Made by a program: the position numbers and the translations under genes. A stretch of DNA of 64,000 nt, taken from AC-32 sp963715575. GTDB taxonomy: Bacteria > Actinomycetota > Thermoleophilia > Gaiellales > Gaiellaceae. Below are positions 9,428 through 17,900 of the stretch, in pieces (positions within the stretch are counted from its first letter, which is position 1; each line of letters begins with the position of its first letter). Location: the NCBI GenBank assembly GCA_963715575.1, contig OY970250.1, positions 1,922,001-1,986,000 of the forward strand, read 5' to 3'. Under the pieces are notes generated by a model that was given only the letters and a program-made list of their open reading frames with translations, made no database searches and was not told the origin of the DNA.

Positions 9428-10768
9428 GTGGTCGCTCCCAGGCCGATCCGGGTGCTCGTGCTGGCGCACCGGTTCCCGCCGATGGGCGGGGCAGGTGTGC
9501 AGCGCACGCTCCAGCTCGCACGTCATCTGGAGGAGGTTGCGTGCGAGCCAACCATCATCACGGCTCCGGGGCCGGTCGACGACCGCTGGACCCCCGAGGA
9601 CAGCGCGTTGGAGGACGACGGCGTACGGCGCAAAGTCGTACGTGTAGCCGGTCCCGAGCCCAGTCCGCCCCGCCTCGAATGGACGCTGGAGCGCTGGCTC
9701 GGCAAACCGTCCCGCTGGGGCGCCTGGTGGAAGACGGCTGTGCTCGAGGCGAGCGAGCAGGCCGGCGAAGTCGACGTCGTGCATGCGACCGTTGCTCCCT
9801 ACGCGACCATCGACGCCGCGCTCGCCGTAGCCGAGCGGCTGGCGGTGCCCCTCGTGCTCGACTTCGAGGATCCGTGGGCGCTCGACGAGATGCTCGTCTA
9901 CCCGACTCGCATCCACCGTCGGCTGGCGCTTCGCCGAATGGGCACGGCGCTCGGCGCCGCCGACGCGGTGGTGATGAACACGCCTGAGTCGAGGAAGCGG
10001 GTGCTCGAGCACTTCGCCGAACTGGATCGCGCCCGCGTGTTCGCGGTCGCGAACGCATTTGACCCGCTCGACTTCGAGGGCGCTCCGCGTGGCCGGACCG
10101 ACGGCGAGTTCTGGATCGTCCACACCGGGTCACTCCACACTGATTTCGGACTGTTTCAGCGATCGCGACGCTGGCAGCAGCGGCTGCTAGGCGGGGGAAC
10201 GGACGGTGTCGACTACCTGACCCGATCACACGTCTACCTGCTCCGGGCGATCGAGAACCTGTTCCAGCAACGGCCCGAGCTGCGGGATGTGATCCGCGTT
10301 GACCTGGCCGGCGTCTTCACCGATGAGGACCGGGCGGTCGCGGGCGAGCATTCATTCGTAACCCTGCACGACTTCCTGCCGCACGCAGAGACGATCTCGC
10401 TGCTGCGATCGGCCGATTTGCTCTTCCTGCCGATGCACGATCTCCCGGCAGGGCAGCGTGCGGGCATCGTGCCGCACAAGACGTACGAGTACCTGGCGGC
10501 CGAGCGACCGATCCTCGCAGCTGTCCCAGAGGGTGACGCGCGTGATCTCCTCGAAGCGGCGGGGAACGCGTTGACGTGCCGCCCTCGGGACGTCGAGGCA
10601 ATGAAGTCCGCTGTCCTCGCCGAGATCGATCGCCGGCAGGCGGGCGCCGCAGCGCCCAAGCCGCGGCGGGAGGTTCTGGAGCGCTGCAGTTCGGCGCGAC
10701 TCGTCCGGGAGCTCCGGGCGGTATACGAGGCGGTCCTTGCCTGTACTGGTCGGTCTCTCGGCAGCTGA
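9428..10768 (+). CDS. Glycosyltransferase family 4-like
   Basis: 446 aa. The N-terminus VLVLAHRFPPMGGAGVQRT is the acceptor-domain motif common to GT4 enzymes of exopolysaccharide loci. The C-terminal half has a weaker donor domain, including LLRSADLLFLPMHD, HKTYEYLAAERPILA and a terminal helix. GTG start 10 nt after the preceding glycosyltransferase and in the same operon. It ends 5 bp from the convergent flippase stop, so no separate terminator fits between them. Confidence 0.87.
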   Translation: MVAPRPIRVLVLAHRFPPMGGAGVQRTLQLARHLEEVACEPTIITAPGPVDDRWTPEDSALEDDGVRRKVVRVAGPEPSPPRLEWTLERWLGKPSRWGAWWKTAVLEASEQAGEVDVVHATVAPYATIDAALAVAERLAVPLVLDFEDPWALDEMLVYPTRIHRRLALRRMGTALGAADAVVMNTPESRKRVLEHFAELDRARVFAVANAFDPLDFEGAPRGRTDGEFWIVHTGSLHTDFGLFQRSRRWQQRLLGGGTDGVDYLTRSHVYLLRAIENLFQQRPELRDVIRVDLAGVFTDEDRAVAGEHSFVTLHDFLPHAETISLLRSADLLFLPMHDLPAGQRAGIVPHKTYEYLAAERPILAAVPEGDARDLLEAAGNALTCRPRDVEAMKSAVLAEIDRRQAGAAAPKPRREVLERCSSARLVRELRAVYEAVLACTGRSLGS

Positions 10769-10773
10769 GCTGC

Positions 10774-12303
10774 CTATTCGACCTGTGGAACTGCGGCGAA
10801 GCGCCTGTCGCGGGTGAGGCCGTGCCGCACCGCTCGCGTCAAGAGGCGGATGGTCTCCAGCAGGGCGCCGAGCTGGAAAATGGCGAGTAGCGCGAGGTAG
10901 ACCCCGCAGGCAACTGCCGCTCCGGCCAGTGCGGCTACGACTCCGTCATCGGTGGAGGCCACGAGAGTGCCGCAGGCTCCGGCCAACACGGCGATCGCCA
11001 ACAGCGGGCCCGCCACCCGCAGTGGGCGCGCCGACGTCTTGCTCGAAATGCCGCGCGAGATCACCACCACATCCACCACGGCCCCGACCACAAGCCCTAG
11101 CCCGATGGCCGTCAGGCCGAAGATAGGGAGCAGGGGCAGGGTCACGGCGAACGTCGCGATCGTGTGCAGGGCGGTCGCGCGCAGGACGATGCCGGGAGCG
11201 TTCGCCGCGTAGAGGTATCCGACGCCGACGACCGATGGCGGTCCCGCGATGAGCAGCGAAGCACAGAGCCACGGAAGCACGTCGCCCGCGGGGGCCCACT
11301 GTGCTCCGAAGACGATCGGCACGAGGCCCGGCAGTGCGGCAGCCGCAGCCGCGAGGACGAATCCCGACGCGGTCGCCGAAACGGCCACGCCACGGTCGAT
11401 GAGCCGGGCCGGGTCGTGTCGCCTCGCCATCACCTGCGTCATGAAGGGAAGCGACACGCGGTGGAGTGGCTCGAACATCAGGATGGGAAGCTCGAGAACG
11501 CGCCGCGCGAGCGACCACAGACCCAGCGTTGCAGGCCCCGCGACGACCGCGATCGCGACGTTGAGGCCCTGATCGCGTGCGATTCCGACCAGGCTCGTCG
11601 ACTGGAACCGCAGACCGAACGCCATCACCGGCTTCAGCATCCGCGCCCCTCGCAGCCTCGCGCGGGGCAGGCCTTGGCAGCCGATCCGGATGACACCGAC
11701 CGTCGTCATCGTCGTCTTGACCACCGCGGCAGAGGCGAGCGCCCAGACGCCCATCCCCGCCAGGACCCCGCCGACGGCCCAACCGTAATAGAGCAGGTAG
11801 CTGACCGATTCCACGGTCGCCACTGCGCCGACGCGAACGTCGCGCGTGAGCATGACCCGGCTCGGCGTCTGGATCGCGCTGATTGGCAACACGAGCATCA
11901 TCAGCGCGATCACGAGGCCTGGCCGGCCCCACGTCGCGGCGAAGGAGGCAACGACGAGGGCCAAGCCACTTGCGAAGGCCAGCTGCACTCCGAGCGCGAC
12001 GCCGAGCTCGGAGCGGGTCGGCGGGGCTTCCCGCCTGATCAGCCCGCTCGCGAGGCCCCCGTCCGAGAATGCGCTGGCGAACATGATCACCGTGCTCCCG
12101 AGCGCGACCAGTCCGAAGTCCTGCGGCAGCAGCATGCGGGCGATCACGATGCTCCCGAAGAACCCGACGACGAGGTTGAATGCGCCCAAAGACGCCACCG
12201 AGAAGACGCCGCTTGCGACCCGGCGCCTTAGCAGTTCGGGAGGCAGAAGGCCAGCCGAATGACTCTCCTCCTCGAGGGGAGCGCCGCTGTCGACCTCGTC
12301 CAT
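10774..12303 (-). CDS. Wzx-like polysaccharide flippase (MOP superfamily)
   Basis: 509 aa with about 12-14 hydrophobic helices. The start VASGVFSVASLGAFNLVVGFFGSI and VIARMLLPQDFGLVALG match the Polysacc_synt/WzxC pattern. It would flip undecaprenyl-linked repeat units to the outer face. ATG at 12303; a -10-like TAGCGT (12317-12312 on the minus strand) ends only 8 nt before it, implying a leaderless or nearly leaderless mRNA. The EPS palindrome at 12371-12386 lies 54 bp upstream of that -10. Divergent from the small LuxR gene. Confidence 0.9.
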   Translation of the reverse strand: MDEVDSGAPLEEESHSAGLLPPELLRRRVASGVFSVASLGAFNLVVGFFGSIVIARMLLPQDFGLVALGSTVIMFASAFSDGGLASGLIRREAPPTRSELGVALGVQLAFASGLALVVASFAATWGRPGLVIALMMLVLPISAIQTPSRVMLTRDVRVGAVATVESVSYLLYYGWAVGGVLAGMGVWALASAAVVKTTMTTVGVIRIGCQGLPRARLRGARMLKPVMAFGLRFQSTSLVGIARDQGLNVAIAVVAGPATLGLWSLARRVLELPILMFEPLHRVSLPFMTQVMARRHDPARLIDRGVAVSATASGFVLAAAAAALPGLVPIVFGAQWAPAGDVLPWLCASLLIAGPPSVVGVGYLYAANAPGIVLRATALHTIATFAVTLPLLPIFGLTAIGLGLVVGAVVDVVVISRGISSKTSARPLRVAGPLLAIAVLAGACGTLVASTDDGVVAALAGAAVACGVYLALLAIFQLGALLETIRLLTRAVRHGLTRDRRFAAVPQVE

Positions 12304-12370
12304 CTCGCCGGACGCTAATCGAGCGGCCGAGCAGCGGCCTCTCCTGAAGAGGCAGGATCGGAAAGCCCAC

Positions 12371-12386
12371 CTAGCTGGACGGCTAG
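12371..12386. promoter_or_regulatory. EPS-regulon palindrome, copy 2 (CTAGCTGGACGGCTAG)
   Basis: Same 16-bp element as at 2416, shared by the divergent flippase (minus) and small LuxR regulator (plus) genes. Rightward, a -10-like TACGAT lies at 12444-12449, 12 nt before the ATG at 12461. Its position in front of a regulator gene suggests autoregulation. Confidence 0.72.
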
Positions 12387-12460
12387 GTCGGTCACGAGCG
12401 CGTTCTGTTCCTCCGGCGGTAGTGGCCGCCGGGGCTCCGGGCCTACGATCGTCCACGCGT

Positions 12461-12697
12461 ATGGGCGAGTTCTCCAATGGCAGGAACGTGGCGGTTCGCG
12501 ACCTCACTGCCCGCGAGGAGGAGGTTCTGCGGCGCACGTCGCTGGGGCAGACGAACGCCCAGGTTGCGGATGCGTTGGGCGTCACGGTCCACGCCGTGAA
12601 GTTCCATCTCGGCTCGATCTTCCGGAAGCTCGGGGTTCGCAATCGCACTGAGGCCGCGGCCATCTATCTGCGCGAGTTGTCGGAACCCGTCCGCTAG
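12461..12697 (+). CDS. Single-domain LuxR/GerE-type transcriptional regulator
   Basis: 78 aa, almost entirely a GerE helix-turn-helix: LTAREEEVLRRTSLGQTNAQ, then VADALGVTVHAVKFHLGSI and FRKLGVRNRTEA. There is no receiver or ligand domain, so activity is probably set by its abundance or by partners. ATG 12461 is chosen because it sits just after the predicted transcription start; a GTG at 12422 would add 13 unconserved residues. Its recognition helix closely matches that of the response regulator at 40861 (VKFHL-x2-I-x-RKLGV-x-NRT), so both may read the same palindrome. The gene directly precedes the Wzz-like gene. Confidence 0.88.
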   Translation: MGEFSNGRNVAVRDLTAREEEVLRRTSLGQTNAQVADALGVTVHAVKFHLGSIFRKLGVRNRTEAAAIYLRELSEPVR

Positions 12698-12706
12698 GAG
12701 TTTCCG

Positions 12707-13516
12707 ATCGATTTCGCACTTTATCTACGAGTTCTTTGGCGCTTTCGGGTGGTCGTCGTCCTCGGCGTGGTGATCGGGCTGCTGCTCGCGCTGGTCGCGA
12801 CCGTGCGCATCGAGTTCGTCGACGGCAGTCCCAAGTTGACGGCGCGCACGCAAGTCGAGTGGGTCAGCACGTCGGCCATGCGCGTGACTCAGCCGGGCTT
12901 CCCAGAGGGCCGGGCGCTTCTGGACGACACGCTCCCCGCCCCGAGCGCGGGGCGGAACGGCGAGACCGTGGTGCCGCGCTTCAGCGATCCCAGCCGCTAT
13001 TCGGCGCTCGCGGGCCTCTACGTTGAAATGGCGAAGAGCGATGCCGTCGAGCGCGCAGTCCTGCGCGGCGCCGGCCCCGGCTCGAGGTATGAGCCGATGA
13101 CCGCCAAGTCGAGCGACGGCTCTTCTGTCCTCCCAGTGATCTTGATGGTCGGCTACGGGCCCTCCGCAGCGCTCGCCGAGGCCATGGCCAACCGCGCGAC
13201 CACGGCGTTACGGCGTTACATCAGCCTCCAGCAGCTTCGGAACGCCGTTCCACCGGACAAACGCGTCGAACTGGCCGTGATGAGCAAGGCGAGCAAGGCG
13301 CAGGTGTTCAAGCCACGGTCGCTCGTTCGGCCAGTCTTCCTTTTCCTGCTGCCCGCGCTGCTCGCGGTCGGCCTGGCGTTCCTGCTCGAGAATCTACGAC
13401 CGAGCGTGAAGCGCGGCCCGGGTGAGGTCCACAAGGTCACTCCGCGCGAAGAGCCGCAGACCGAGCGCGTGCAGCGCGAAGAGCCGCAGCCCGAGCGCGT
13501 GCAGCGCACAGCCTGA
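12707..13516 (+). CDS. Wzz-like chain-length determinant / polysaccharide co-polymerase, probable ATC start
   Basis: Inner-membrane protein with one membrane helix near each end (VVVVLGVVIGLLLALVATV and PVFLFLLPALLAVGLAFLL) around a periplasmic region, the Wzz topology without a kinase domain. The C-terminal tail carries a duplicated EEPQ-x-ERVQR motif. The first ordinary start, GTG 12749, would remove the family-like N-terminus DFALYLRVLWRF. The only codon with a good ribosome binding site is ATC at 12707 (AGGAG at 12696-12700, spacer 6). From there it is 269 aa. It probably controls polymer length with the polymerase that follows 3 nt later. If ATC is not used, the CDS is 12749-13516 (255 aa). 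Confidence 0.8.
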   Translation: MDFALYLRVLWRFRVVVVLGVVIGLLLALVATVRIEFVDGSPKLTARTQVEWVSTSAMRVTQPGFPEGRALLDDTLPAPSAGRNGETVVPRFSDPSRYSALAGLYVEMAKSDAVERAVLRGAGPGSRYEPMTAKSSDGSSVLPVILMVGYGPSAALAEAMANRATTALRRYISLQQLRNAVPPDKRVELAVMSKASKAQVFKPRSLVRPVFLFLLPALLAVGLAFLLENLRPSVKRGPGEVHKVTPREEPQTERVQREEPQPERVQRTA

Positions 13517-13519
13517 GCC

Positions 13520-14872
13520 ATGAGCAGTCTCGCGCCACCCGTAGCCGCACGAGCGGTCGGCGAGTTGGCGCTTTCGTGGCGACGGATCCTGATCGCGCTG
13601 TTGCTTGTGATCCTGTTCATCCCGATCCGCCGCTACAAGCTGCCGGGCCAGCTCCCGTTCCAGCTCGAGCCATACCGCTTGCTCGTCATTCTGATCCTGG
13701 CAGCTTGGATCGGGTCACTCCTCGTCGACGAGCGCGTGCGGGTACGTGCCAGCGGCCTCGACGGCCTGATTGCGTTCCTCGTGATCGCCACCATTGGCTC
13801 GATGCTGGTAAACCCCGGCCGCGTCAGCGAGCTCGAGGGGACCACCATCAAGGCGCTGATGTTTCTGCTCAGCTTCGTCGCCGTCTTCTACTTGATCGTG
13901 AGCGTCGTCCGCAGCGAGGACGTCGTCCTGTCCCTCGCGAAGACGCTCGTCGGCGGTGGTGCGGCGATTGCGGTGCTCGCGGTGATCGAGTCGCGGACAG
14001 GCTTTACGCCCTTCACGCACCTCGACAAGCTGCTCCCGTTCCTCAAGCCGGATCCGAGCTTCTCGACTCCGCTCGACCGTGGCGGGGCGGTACGCGCGTT
14101 CGGCCCGGCCGAGCATCCGATCGCGCTGAGCGCGGCGCTCGTGATGCTCGTCCCGCTCGCCATCTACGTCGCCCGGTTCTCGAGTCCGCGCTGGCGGCTT
14201 GCGGTCGTGGCGCTCGTCGTCGGGGTGCTGTCGACCGTCTCGAGGACCGGCGTCGTGATGCTGTTCGTCGTGGCGCTCGTCTTCCTCTGGCTGCGGCCGC
14301 GCGAGACCAAACGCCTCTGGCCGGCGCTGCTGCCGCTCCTCGTGGTTACGCACTTTGCAGCTCCCGGGACCCTTGGGTCGATCAAGCAGGCCTTCTTCCC
14401 GAACGGCGGCTTGGTCACGCAGCAGAACAGCGACGGCTTCGGCTGCGACTCGAACGGAAGGATCGCGGACGTGGGTCCGACGTTCGCAGAGATCTCGCAG
14501 AAGCCGTTCTTCGGTCATGGCTTCGGGACCCGCATCACGACGGGACCCGACGCGAACGCGTGCGTGCTCGACGACCAGTGGCTCGGAACCCTGGTCGACG
14601 TCGGCTTCGTCGGTGGGCTTGCCTGGCTGTTCTTGTTCCTGGCGATCGTCCGTCGCTTCGGCCGGTCGGCGAAGGCGGATGACTCGCCGCGCGGCTGGTT
14701 GCTGGCGAGCGTGGCGGCGTCCGTGGCCGCCTATGCGGTCGGGATGTTCACGTTCGACGCGCTCGGCTTCGTTCAGGTGACGTTCATCTTGTTCGTCCTC
14801 ATCGGCTTGGGCACGGCAGCGGCACTCCTGCCGCCTCGTCGTAACGGTCCTACTCTCGCCCGCGCCGCCTAG
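13520..14872 (+). CDS. O-antigen polymerase/ligase-like membrane protein (Wzy/WaaL family)
   Basis: 450 aa with about 10-12 membrane helices and one large loop around residues 290-350, the usual O-antigen ligase (Wzy_C) layout. Typical stretches are FSSPRWRLAVVALVVGVLSTVSRTG and a loop with GHGFGTRI. It would polymerise repeat units outside the membrane. ATG start 3 nt after the Wzz-like stop: one operon LuxR-wzz-wzy. Its tail overlaps the convergent glycosyltransferase stop by 4 bases. Ligase versus polymerase cannot be separated by sequence alone; the neighbours favour polymerase. Confidence 0.87.
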   Translation: MSSLAPPVAARAVGELALSWRRILIALLLVILFIPIRRYKLPGQLPFQLEPYRLLVILILAAWIGSLLVDERVRVRASGLDGLIAFLVIATIGSMLVNPGRVSELEGTTIKALMFLLSFVAVFYLIVSVVRSEDVVLSLAKTLVGGGAAIAVLAVIESRTGFTPFTHLDKLLPFLKPDPSFSTPLDRGGAVRAFGPAEHPIALSAALVMLVPLAIYVARFSSPRWRLAVVALVVGVLSTVSRTGVVMLFVVALVFLWLRPRETKRLWPALLPLLVVTHFAAPGTLGSIKQAFFPNGGLVTQQNSDGFGCDSNGRIADVGPTFAEISQKPFFGHGFGTRITTGPDANACVLDDQWLGTLVDVGFVGGLAWLFLFLAIVRRFGRSAKADDSPRGWLLASVAASVAAYAVGMFTFDALGFVQVTFILFVLIGLGTAAALLPPRRNGPTLARAA

Positions 14873-15756
14873 AGGTTCGTACGGCCGGGGCGCAATGCCT
14901 GAACGACCGCGCGGGCATGCCCTCGGCGCGCAGCGCGTCCGCCGCGGGCGACGGCGGCGTGGGTCACGGCGCCCAGCACGACGCCCGCTCGCTCCAGTAG
15001 TGCGACCACGCGGGAGCGGTGCTTCCTGGCATAGCGGATCCGGCTCGCGGCGAGGACAGGAAGGAGCTGCGCGCGTGGAGCCGACGCTCCGCCCGAGTGG
15101 GTGACGACAGCGTCCGGCTCGAAGCGAATCTCGAAGCCGGCGTCGTGCACTCGCCGGCAGAGATCGATGTCCTCACAGTAGAGAAAGAAGCCCTCGTCGA
15201 AACCGCCGACGCGTTCGAGCAGGTCGCGCTTGAGCAGCACGCATGCTCCGGAGACCCACTCGGGCGACGAGGCTCTCGAGTAGGCGGTCTGATCGCGCAC
15301 GAGCTCGTCCGACCACTCCGCGTGCGGGAAGAGCCGGTGGAGGAAGAGCGCCTGTGCGTACGTCGTTCGCAAGCGAGGGAAGCGGCGCATCGAGAAGTCG
15401 AGCGCACCGTCGGCCTCGACGATCCTGGGCGCAGCCGCGCCCACCCGAGGGTCGCGCGCGGCGCCGGCAAGTCGCTCGAGCGACGGCGTGTCGATCGTCG
15501 CGTCCGGGTTGAGGAATAGCACCAACGGAGCGTTGCCGAGCGTCCAGCCGCGGTTACACGCAAACGCGAAGCCGTTGTTCTCCGGCAGGCGCTCGATGCG
15601 GATCGGAAGATCCGAGACGCTCTCGACGCTCGCGTCCCCGGACGCACTGTCGACGAGGATCACGGTGACGCCGGCAAGGCCGACAAGAGGTTCGACACAG
15701 GCCCGCAGCGTCTCCTCGCTGTTGAAGGAGACGACGACGACGTCAACGGCGTCCAT
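14869..15756 (-). CDS. Glycosyltransferase family 2 (rhamnosyltransferase/WbbL-like)
   Basis: 295-aa GT-A enzyme. It starts MDAVDVVVVSFNSEETL, has LFLNPDATID (the DXD-like donor/metal site), then WVSGACVLLKRDLLERVGGFDEGFFLYCEDIDLCRR, the hallmark of WbbL-like enzymes. ATG at 15756; a -10-like TACCGT (15769-15764, minus) ends 7 nt before it, so it is probably leaderless. Divergent from the next glycosyltransferase with the palindrome at 15809-15824 between. Confidence 0.9.
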   Translation of the reverse strand: MDAVDVVVVSFNSEETLRACVEPLVGLAGVTVILVDSASGDASVESVSDLPIRIERLPENNGFAFACNRGWTLGNAPLVLFLNPDATIDTPSLERLAGAARDPRVGAAAPRIVEADGALDFSMRRFPRLRTTYAQALFLHRLFPHAEWSDELVRDQTAYSRASSPEWVSGACVLLKRDLLERVGGFDEGFFLYCEDIDLCRRVHDAGFEIRFEPDAVVTHSGGASAPRAQLLPVLAASRIRYARKHRSRVVALLERAGVVLGAVTHAAVARGGRAARRGHARAVVQALRPGRTNL

Positions 15757-15808
15757 CCGCCGGACGGTAGCCGACGACCCGCCGCGCGTCGCGGTGCCTT
15801 GTGCTGAC

Positions 15809-15824
15809 CTAGCCACTCGGCTAG
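15809..15824. promoter_or_regulatory. EPS-regulon palindrome, copy 3 (CTAGCCACTCGGCTAG), with rightward promoter
   Basis: Perfect 6+4+6 palindrome between two divergent glycosyltransferase genes. Immediately after it lies a rightward promoter: -35 TGACCG (15825-15830), 17-bp spacer, -10 TACGTT (15848-15853), start codon GTG at 15860. The operator abutting the -35 is the class II activator arrangement. Confidence 0.75.
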
Positions 15825-15859
15825 TGACCGGGCTCCAGCGCCGCTGTTACGTTCGGAAG

Positions 15860-17026
15860 GTGGCGATGAGGGTTCTGTACAGCTTTCCGCACAAGATCGG
15901 TGCGGGGCGTATCTGCGACACTGCGTGGCACCAGGTCGCCGGTCTCGCTGACGAGGGGGTGGACGTGATCGCCGCCCCTGCCTCGGTGCAGCGCGAGCTG
16001 CCGCCCGAGGTTCGCGTCGAGCCGACTCTGGCGCGCGGCAAGTTTCGGGTTCCCTTCCGGTTGGTCGGACAGCACCGCGCACTCGCGGTCCACGACCGCA
16101 TCGTCGCGCGGCGCCTGCCGGGCCTTTCCGGCGAGATCGACCTCATCCACACCTGGCCGCTGGGCGCGCTCGAGACGCTTCGGGCTGCGAAGGCGCTCGG
16201 CATCCCGACCGTGCTCGAGCGGCCGAACGCGCATACCCGCTTCGCCTACGAGGTCGTTCGCGCGGAGTGCGAGCGGATCGGGGTGCCGCTGCCACCCGAT
16301 CACGAGCACGCGTACAACGAGGACGTCTTGCGCAAGGAAGAGGCGGAATACGAGCTCGCCGACGCGCTCCTCTGCCCCTCCGACTTCGTCGTGCAGACCT
16401 TCGTCGACCAGGGAGTGCCGCGGGAGAAGCTGGTGCGCCACATCTATGGGTTCGACCGGCGGCGATTCCATCCACCAGCGGCGTCTCCGAACGGCGGCCA
16501 TCCTTTCACGGCACTCTTCGTTGGTGTCGCGGCGGTACGCAAGGGCCTTCACTTCGCGCTCGAGGCGTGGCTTGCGTCGCCGACCTCCAGAGAGGGGCGC
16601 TTCCTCGTCGCCGGCGCGATTCTCCCGACCTATGAGCAGAAGCTCGACTCGCTGCTGTCGCATCCGAGCGTCCACGTTCTTGGCCACCGGGAAGATGTCG
16701 CCGACTTGATGCGCTCCAGCGACATCTTCGTGCTGCCGAGCCTCGAGGAGGGATCTGCCCTGGCGTGCAGCGAGGCGCTGGGCTGCGGCTGCGTCGCGCT
16801 CGTCTCCGACGCCACCAGCGGGGTCTGTACGGACGGCGTCGACTCATTGGTGCATCCGGCGGGGGACGTTGCCGCTCTGACCGAGCACATCACCACGGTC
16901 TTTCGTGATCGCACCTTGCTGAAGCGTTTGCGGGAAGGCGCGCTCGCCCGCTCACAGACCTTCACTTGGGAGGCGGCCGGGTCTCGTCTGGCGGACGCGT
17001 ACGAACAGTCTGTCGCACGCCGATGA
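15860..17026 (+). CDS. Glycosyltransferase family 4
   Basis: 388 aa. N-terminal MRVLYSFPHKIGAGRICDTA, then a GT4 donor domain: TALFVGVAAVRKGLHFALEAWL, VLGHREDVADLMRSSDIFVLPSLEEGSALA and SEALGCGCVALVSDATSG. GTG 15860 lies 7 nt after the -10, consistent with leaderless initiation; ATG 15866 two codons later has GGAAGG upstream but that would be at or before the transcription start. Ends in an ATGA overlap with the methyltransferase gene, so the two act together in repeat-unit assembly. Confidence 0.9.
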   Translation: MAMRVLYSFPHKIGAGRICDTAWHQVAGLADEGVDVIAAPASVQRELPPEVRVEPTLARGKFRVPFRLVGQHRALAVHDRIVARRLPGLSGEIDLIHTWPLGALETLRAAKALGIPTVLERPNAHTRFAYEVVRAECERIGVPLPPDHEHAYNEDVLRKEEAEYELADALLCPSDFVVQTFVDQGVPREKLVRHIYGFDRRRFHPPAASPNGGHPFTALFVGVAAVRKGLHFALEAWLASPTSREGRFLVAGAILPTYEQKLDSLLSHPSVHVLGHREDVADLMRSSDIFVLPSLEEGSALACSEALGCGCVALVSDATSGVCTDGVDSLVHPAGDVAALTEHITTVFRDRTLLKRLREGALARSQTFTWEAAGSRLADAYEQSVARR

Positions 17027-17778
17027 GCGCCGACCGTGAGTCCCCACGACGCAGCCTGGCCGTCGACGACGAACGCTGGCGACGCGCTCAGGCTTGGGAG
17101 CTCGCGTTTTGGCAGCGCGACCAGCAACGGTCGCTGCCCAAGCGCATCGTCCTCAGCGTCCTCGGGCCGATCCTCGCCGCCACCGGCTCGCGTCGGTCGA
17201 CGGGAGACGACTGGAACTTGTGGTGGCGTGATCAGTTCGACGGGTACAGCTTCCTTCCCCAAGACGTCGGCGCCTACATCGAGTTGGGCTGCGGTCCGTA
17301 TACGAACACTCGTCTGATTCTCGAAGGGCGCACCGCGAAGCGCGTCGTCTGCAGCGATCCACTCGCCCGCGATTACCTGGGTTTTCGCAATCGGTGGCTC
17401 GCCCGCGCGCATCGAGCGGGGGCGGTGGAGATCGACGCACATCCGATCGAGGAGTGCCCGTTCTCACCGGGATCGTTCGACGTCGTTGTGCTGATCAACG
17501 TTCTCGACCACGTCCGCGACGCCCCGCGCTGCCTGGACGTCGCAACCGATCTCCTCCGCCCAGGCGGCTTCTTCGTCTTCGGGCAGGATGTCGCCGACCC
17601 TGCGTCGGTTGGACGCCGCGACTACGAGTGGTTCGAGGAGGGTCATCCGCTCCGTCTGAGCCTCGAGGATGTTGCTCCATGGCTCGAGCGCTTCGAGCCG
17701 CTTATCCACGAAGTAGTGCCTCCGCGGGACCCGCGCCTCCAGACAGGCGTGCTCGCGTTTGCCGGCACGCGCCACTGA
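17023..17778 (+). CDS. SAM-dependent methyltransferase (class I)
   Basis: 251 aa. Motif I is YIELGCGPYTNT, an acidic residue follows at VVCSDP, and FDVVVLINVLDHVRDAPRCL plus LRPGGFFVFGQD are the usual motif II/III region. Start ATG 17023 overlaps the stop of the preceding glycosyltransferase (ATGA). Probably methylates a sugar of the lipid-linked intermediate or the polymer end; a C- or O-methyl target cannot be distinguished. Confidence 0.85.
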   Translation: MSADRESPRRSLAVDDERWRRAQAWELAFWQRDQQRSLPKRIVLSVLGPILAATGSRRSTGDDWNLWWRDQFDGYSFLPQDVGAYIELGCGPYTNTRLILEGRTAKRVVCSDPLARDYLGFRNRWLARAHRAGAVEIDAHPIEECPFSPGSFDVVVLINVLDHVRDAPRCLDVATDLLRPGGFFVFGQDVADPASVGRRDYEWFEEGHPLRLSLEDVAPWLERFEPLIHEVVPPRDPRLQTGVLAFAGTRH

Positions 17779-17856
17779 ACGGGCGGCGCAGTCCCTCCTC
17801 TGGGGGACAACTTCATCGCGCGGATCTCCGATAGGGCAGCAGCAAGCAACTCGCAA

Positions 17857-17877
17857 CGCCCGGTGCGGCTCCGGGCG
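17857..17877 (+). promoter_or_regulatory. Leader hairpin upstream of the secreted beta-helix protein
   Basis: A perfect 7-bp stem CGCCCGG / CCGGGCG with loop TGCGGCT lies 24-44 nt upstream of the start at 17901, ending well before the ribosome binding site AGGAG. It is in the 122-bp gap after the methyltransferase gene. It may be an RNA leader element or a weak terminator; no T-run follows. Function unknown. Confidence 0.4.
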
Positions 17878-17900
17878 ACTAACGCCGCTAGGAGCGCCCG

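Noticed and set aside
17806..17900. Possible c-di-GMP (GEMM) riboswitch before the secreted beta-helix gene
   Set aside because: There is a hairpin and some similar spacing, but I cannot match the conserved core (GCAAA and GGGACGCAAAG-type segments). Reported only as a hairpin of unknown role.
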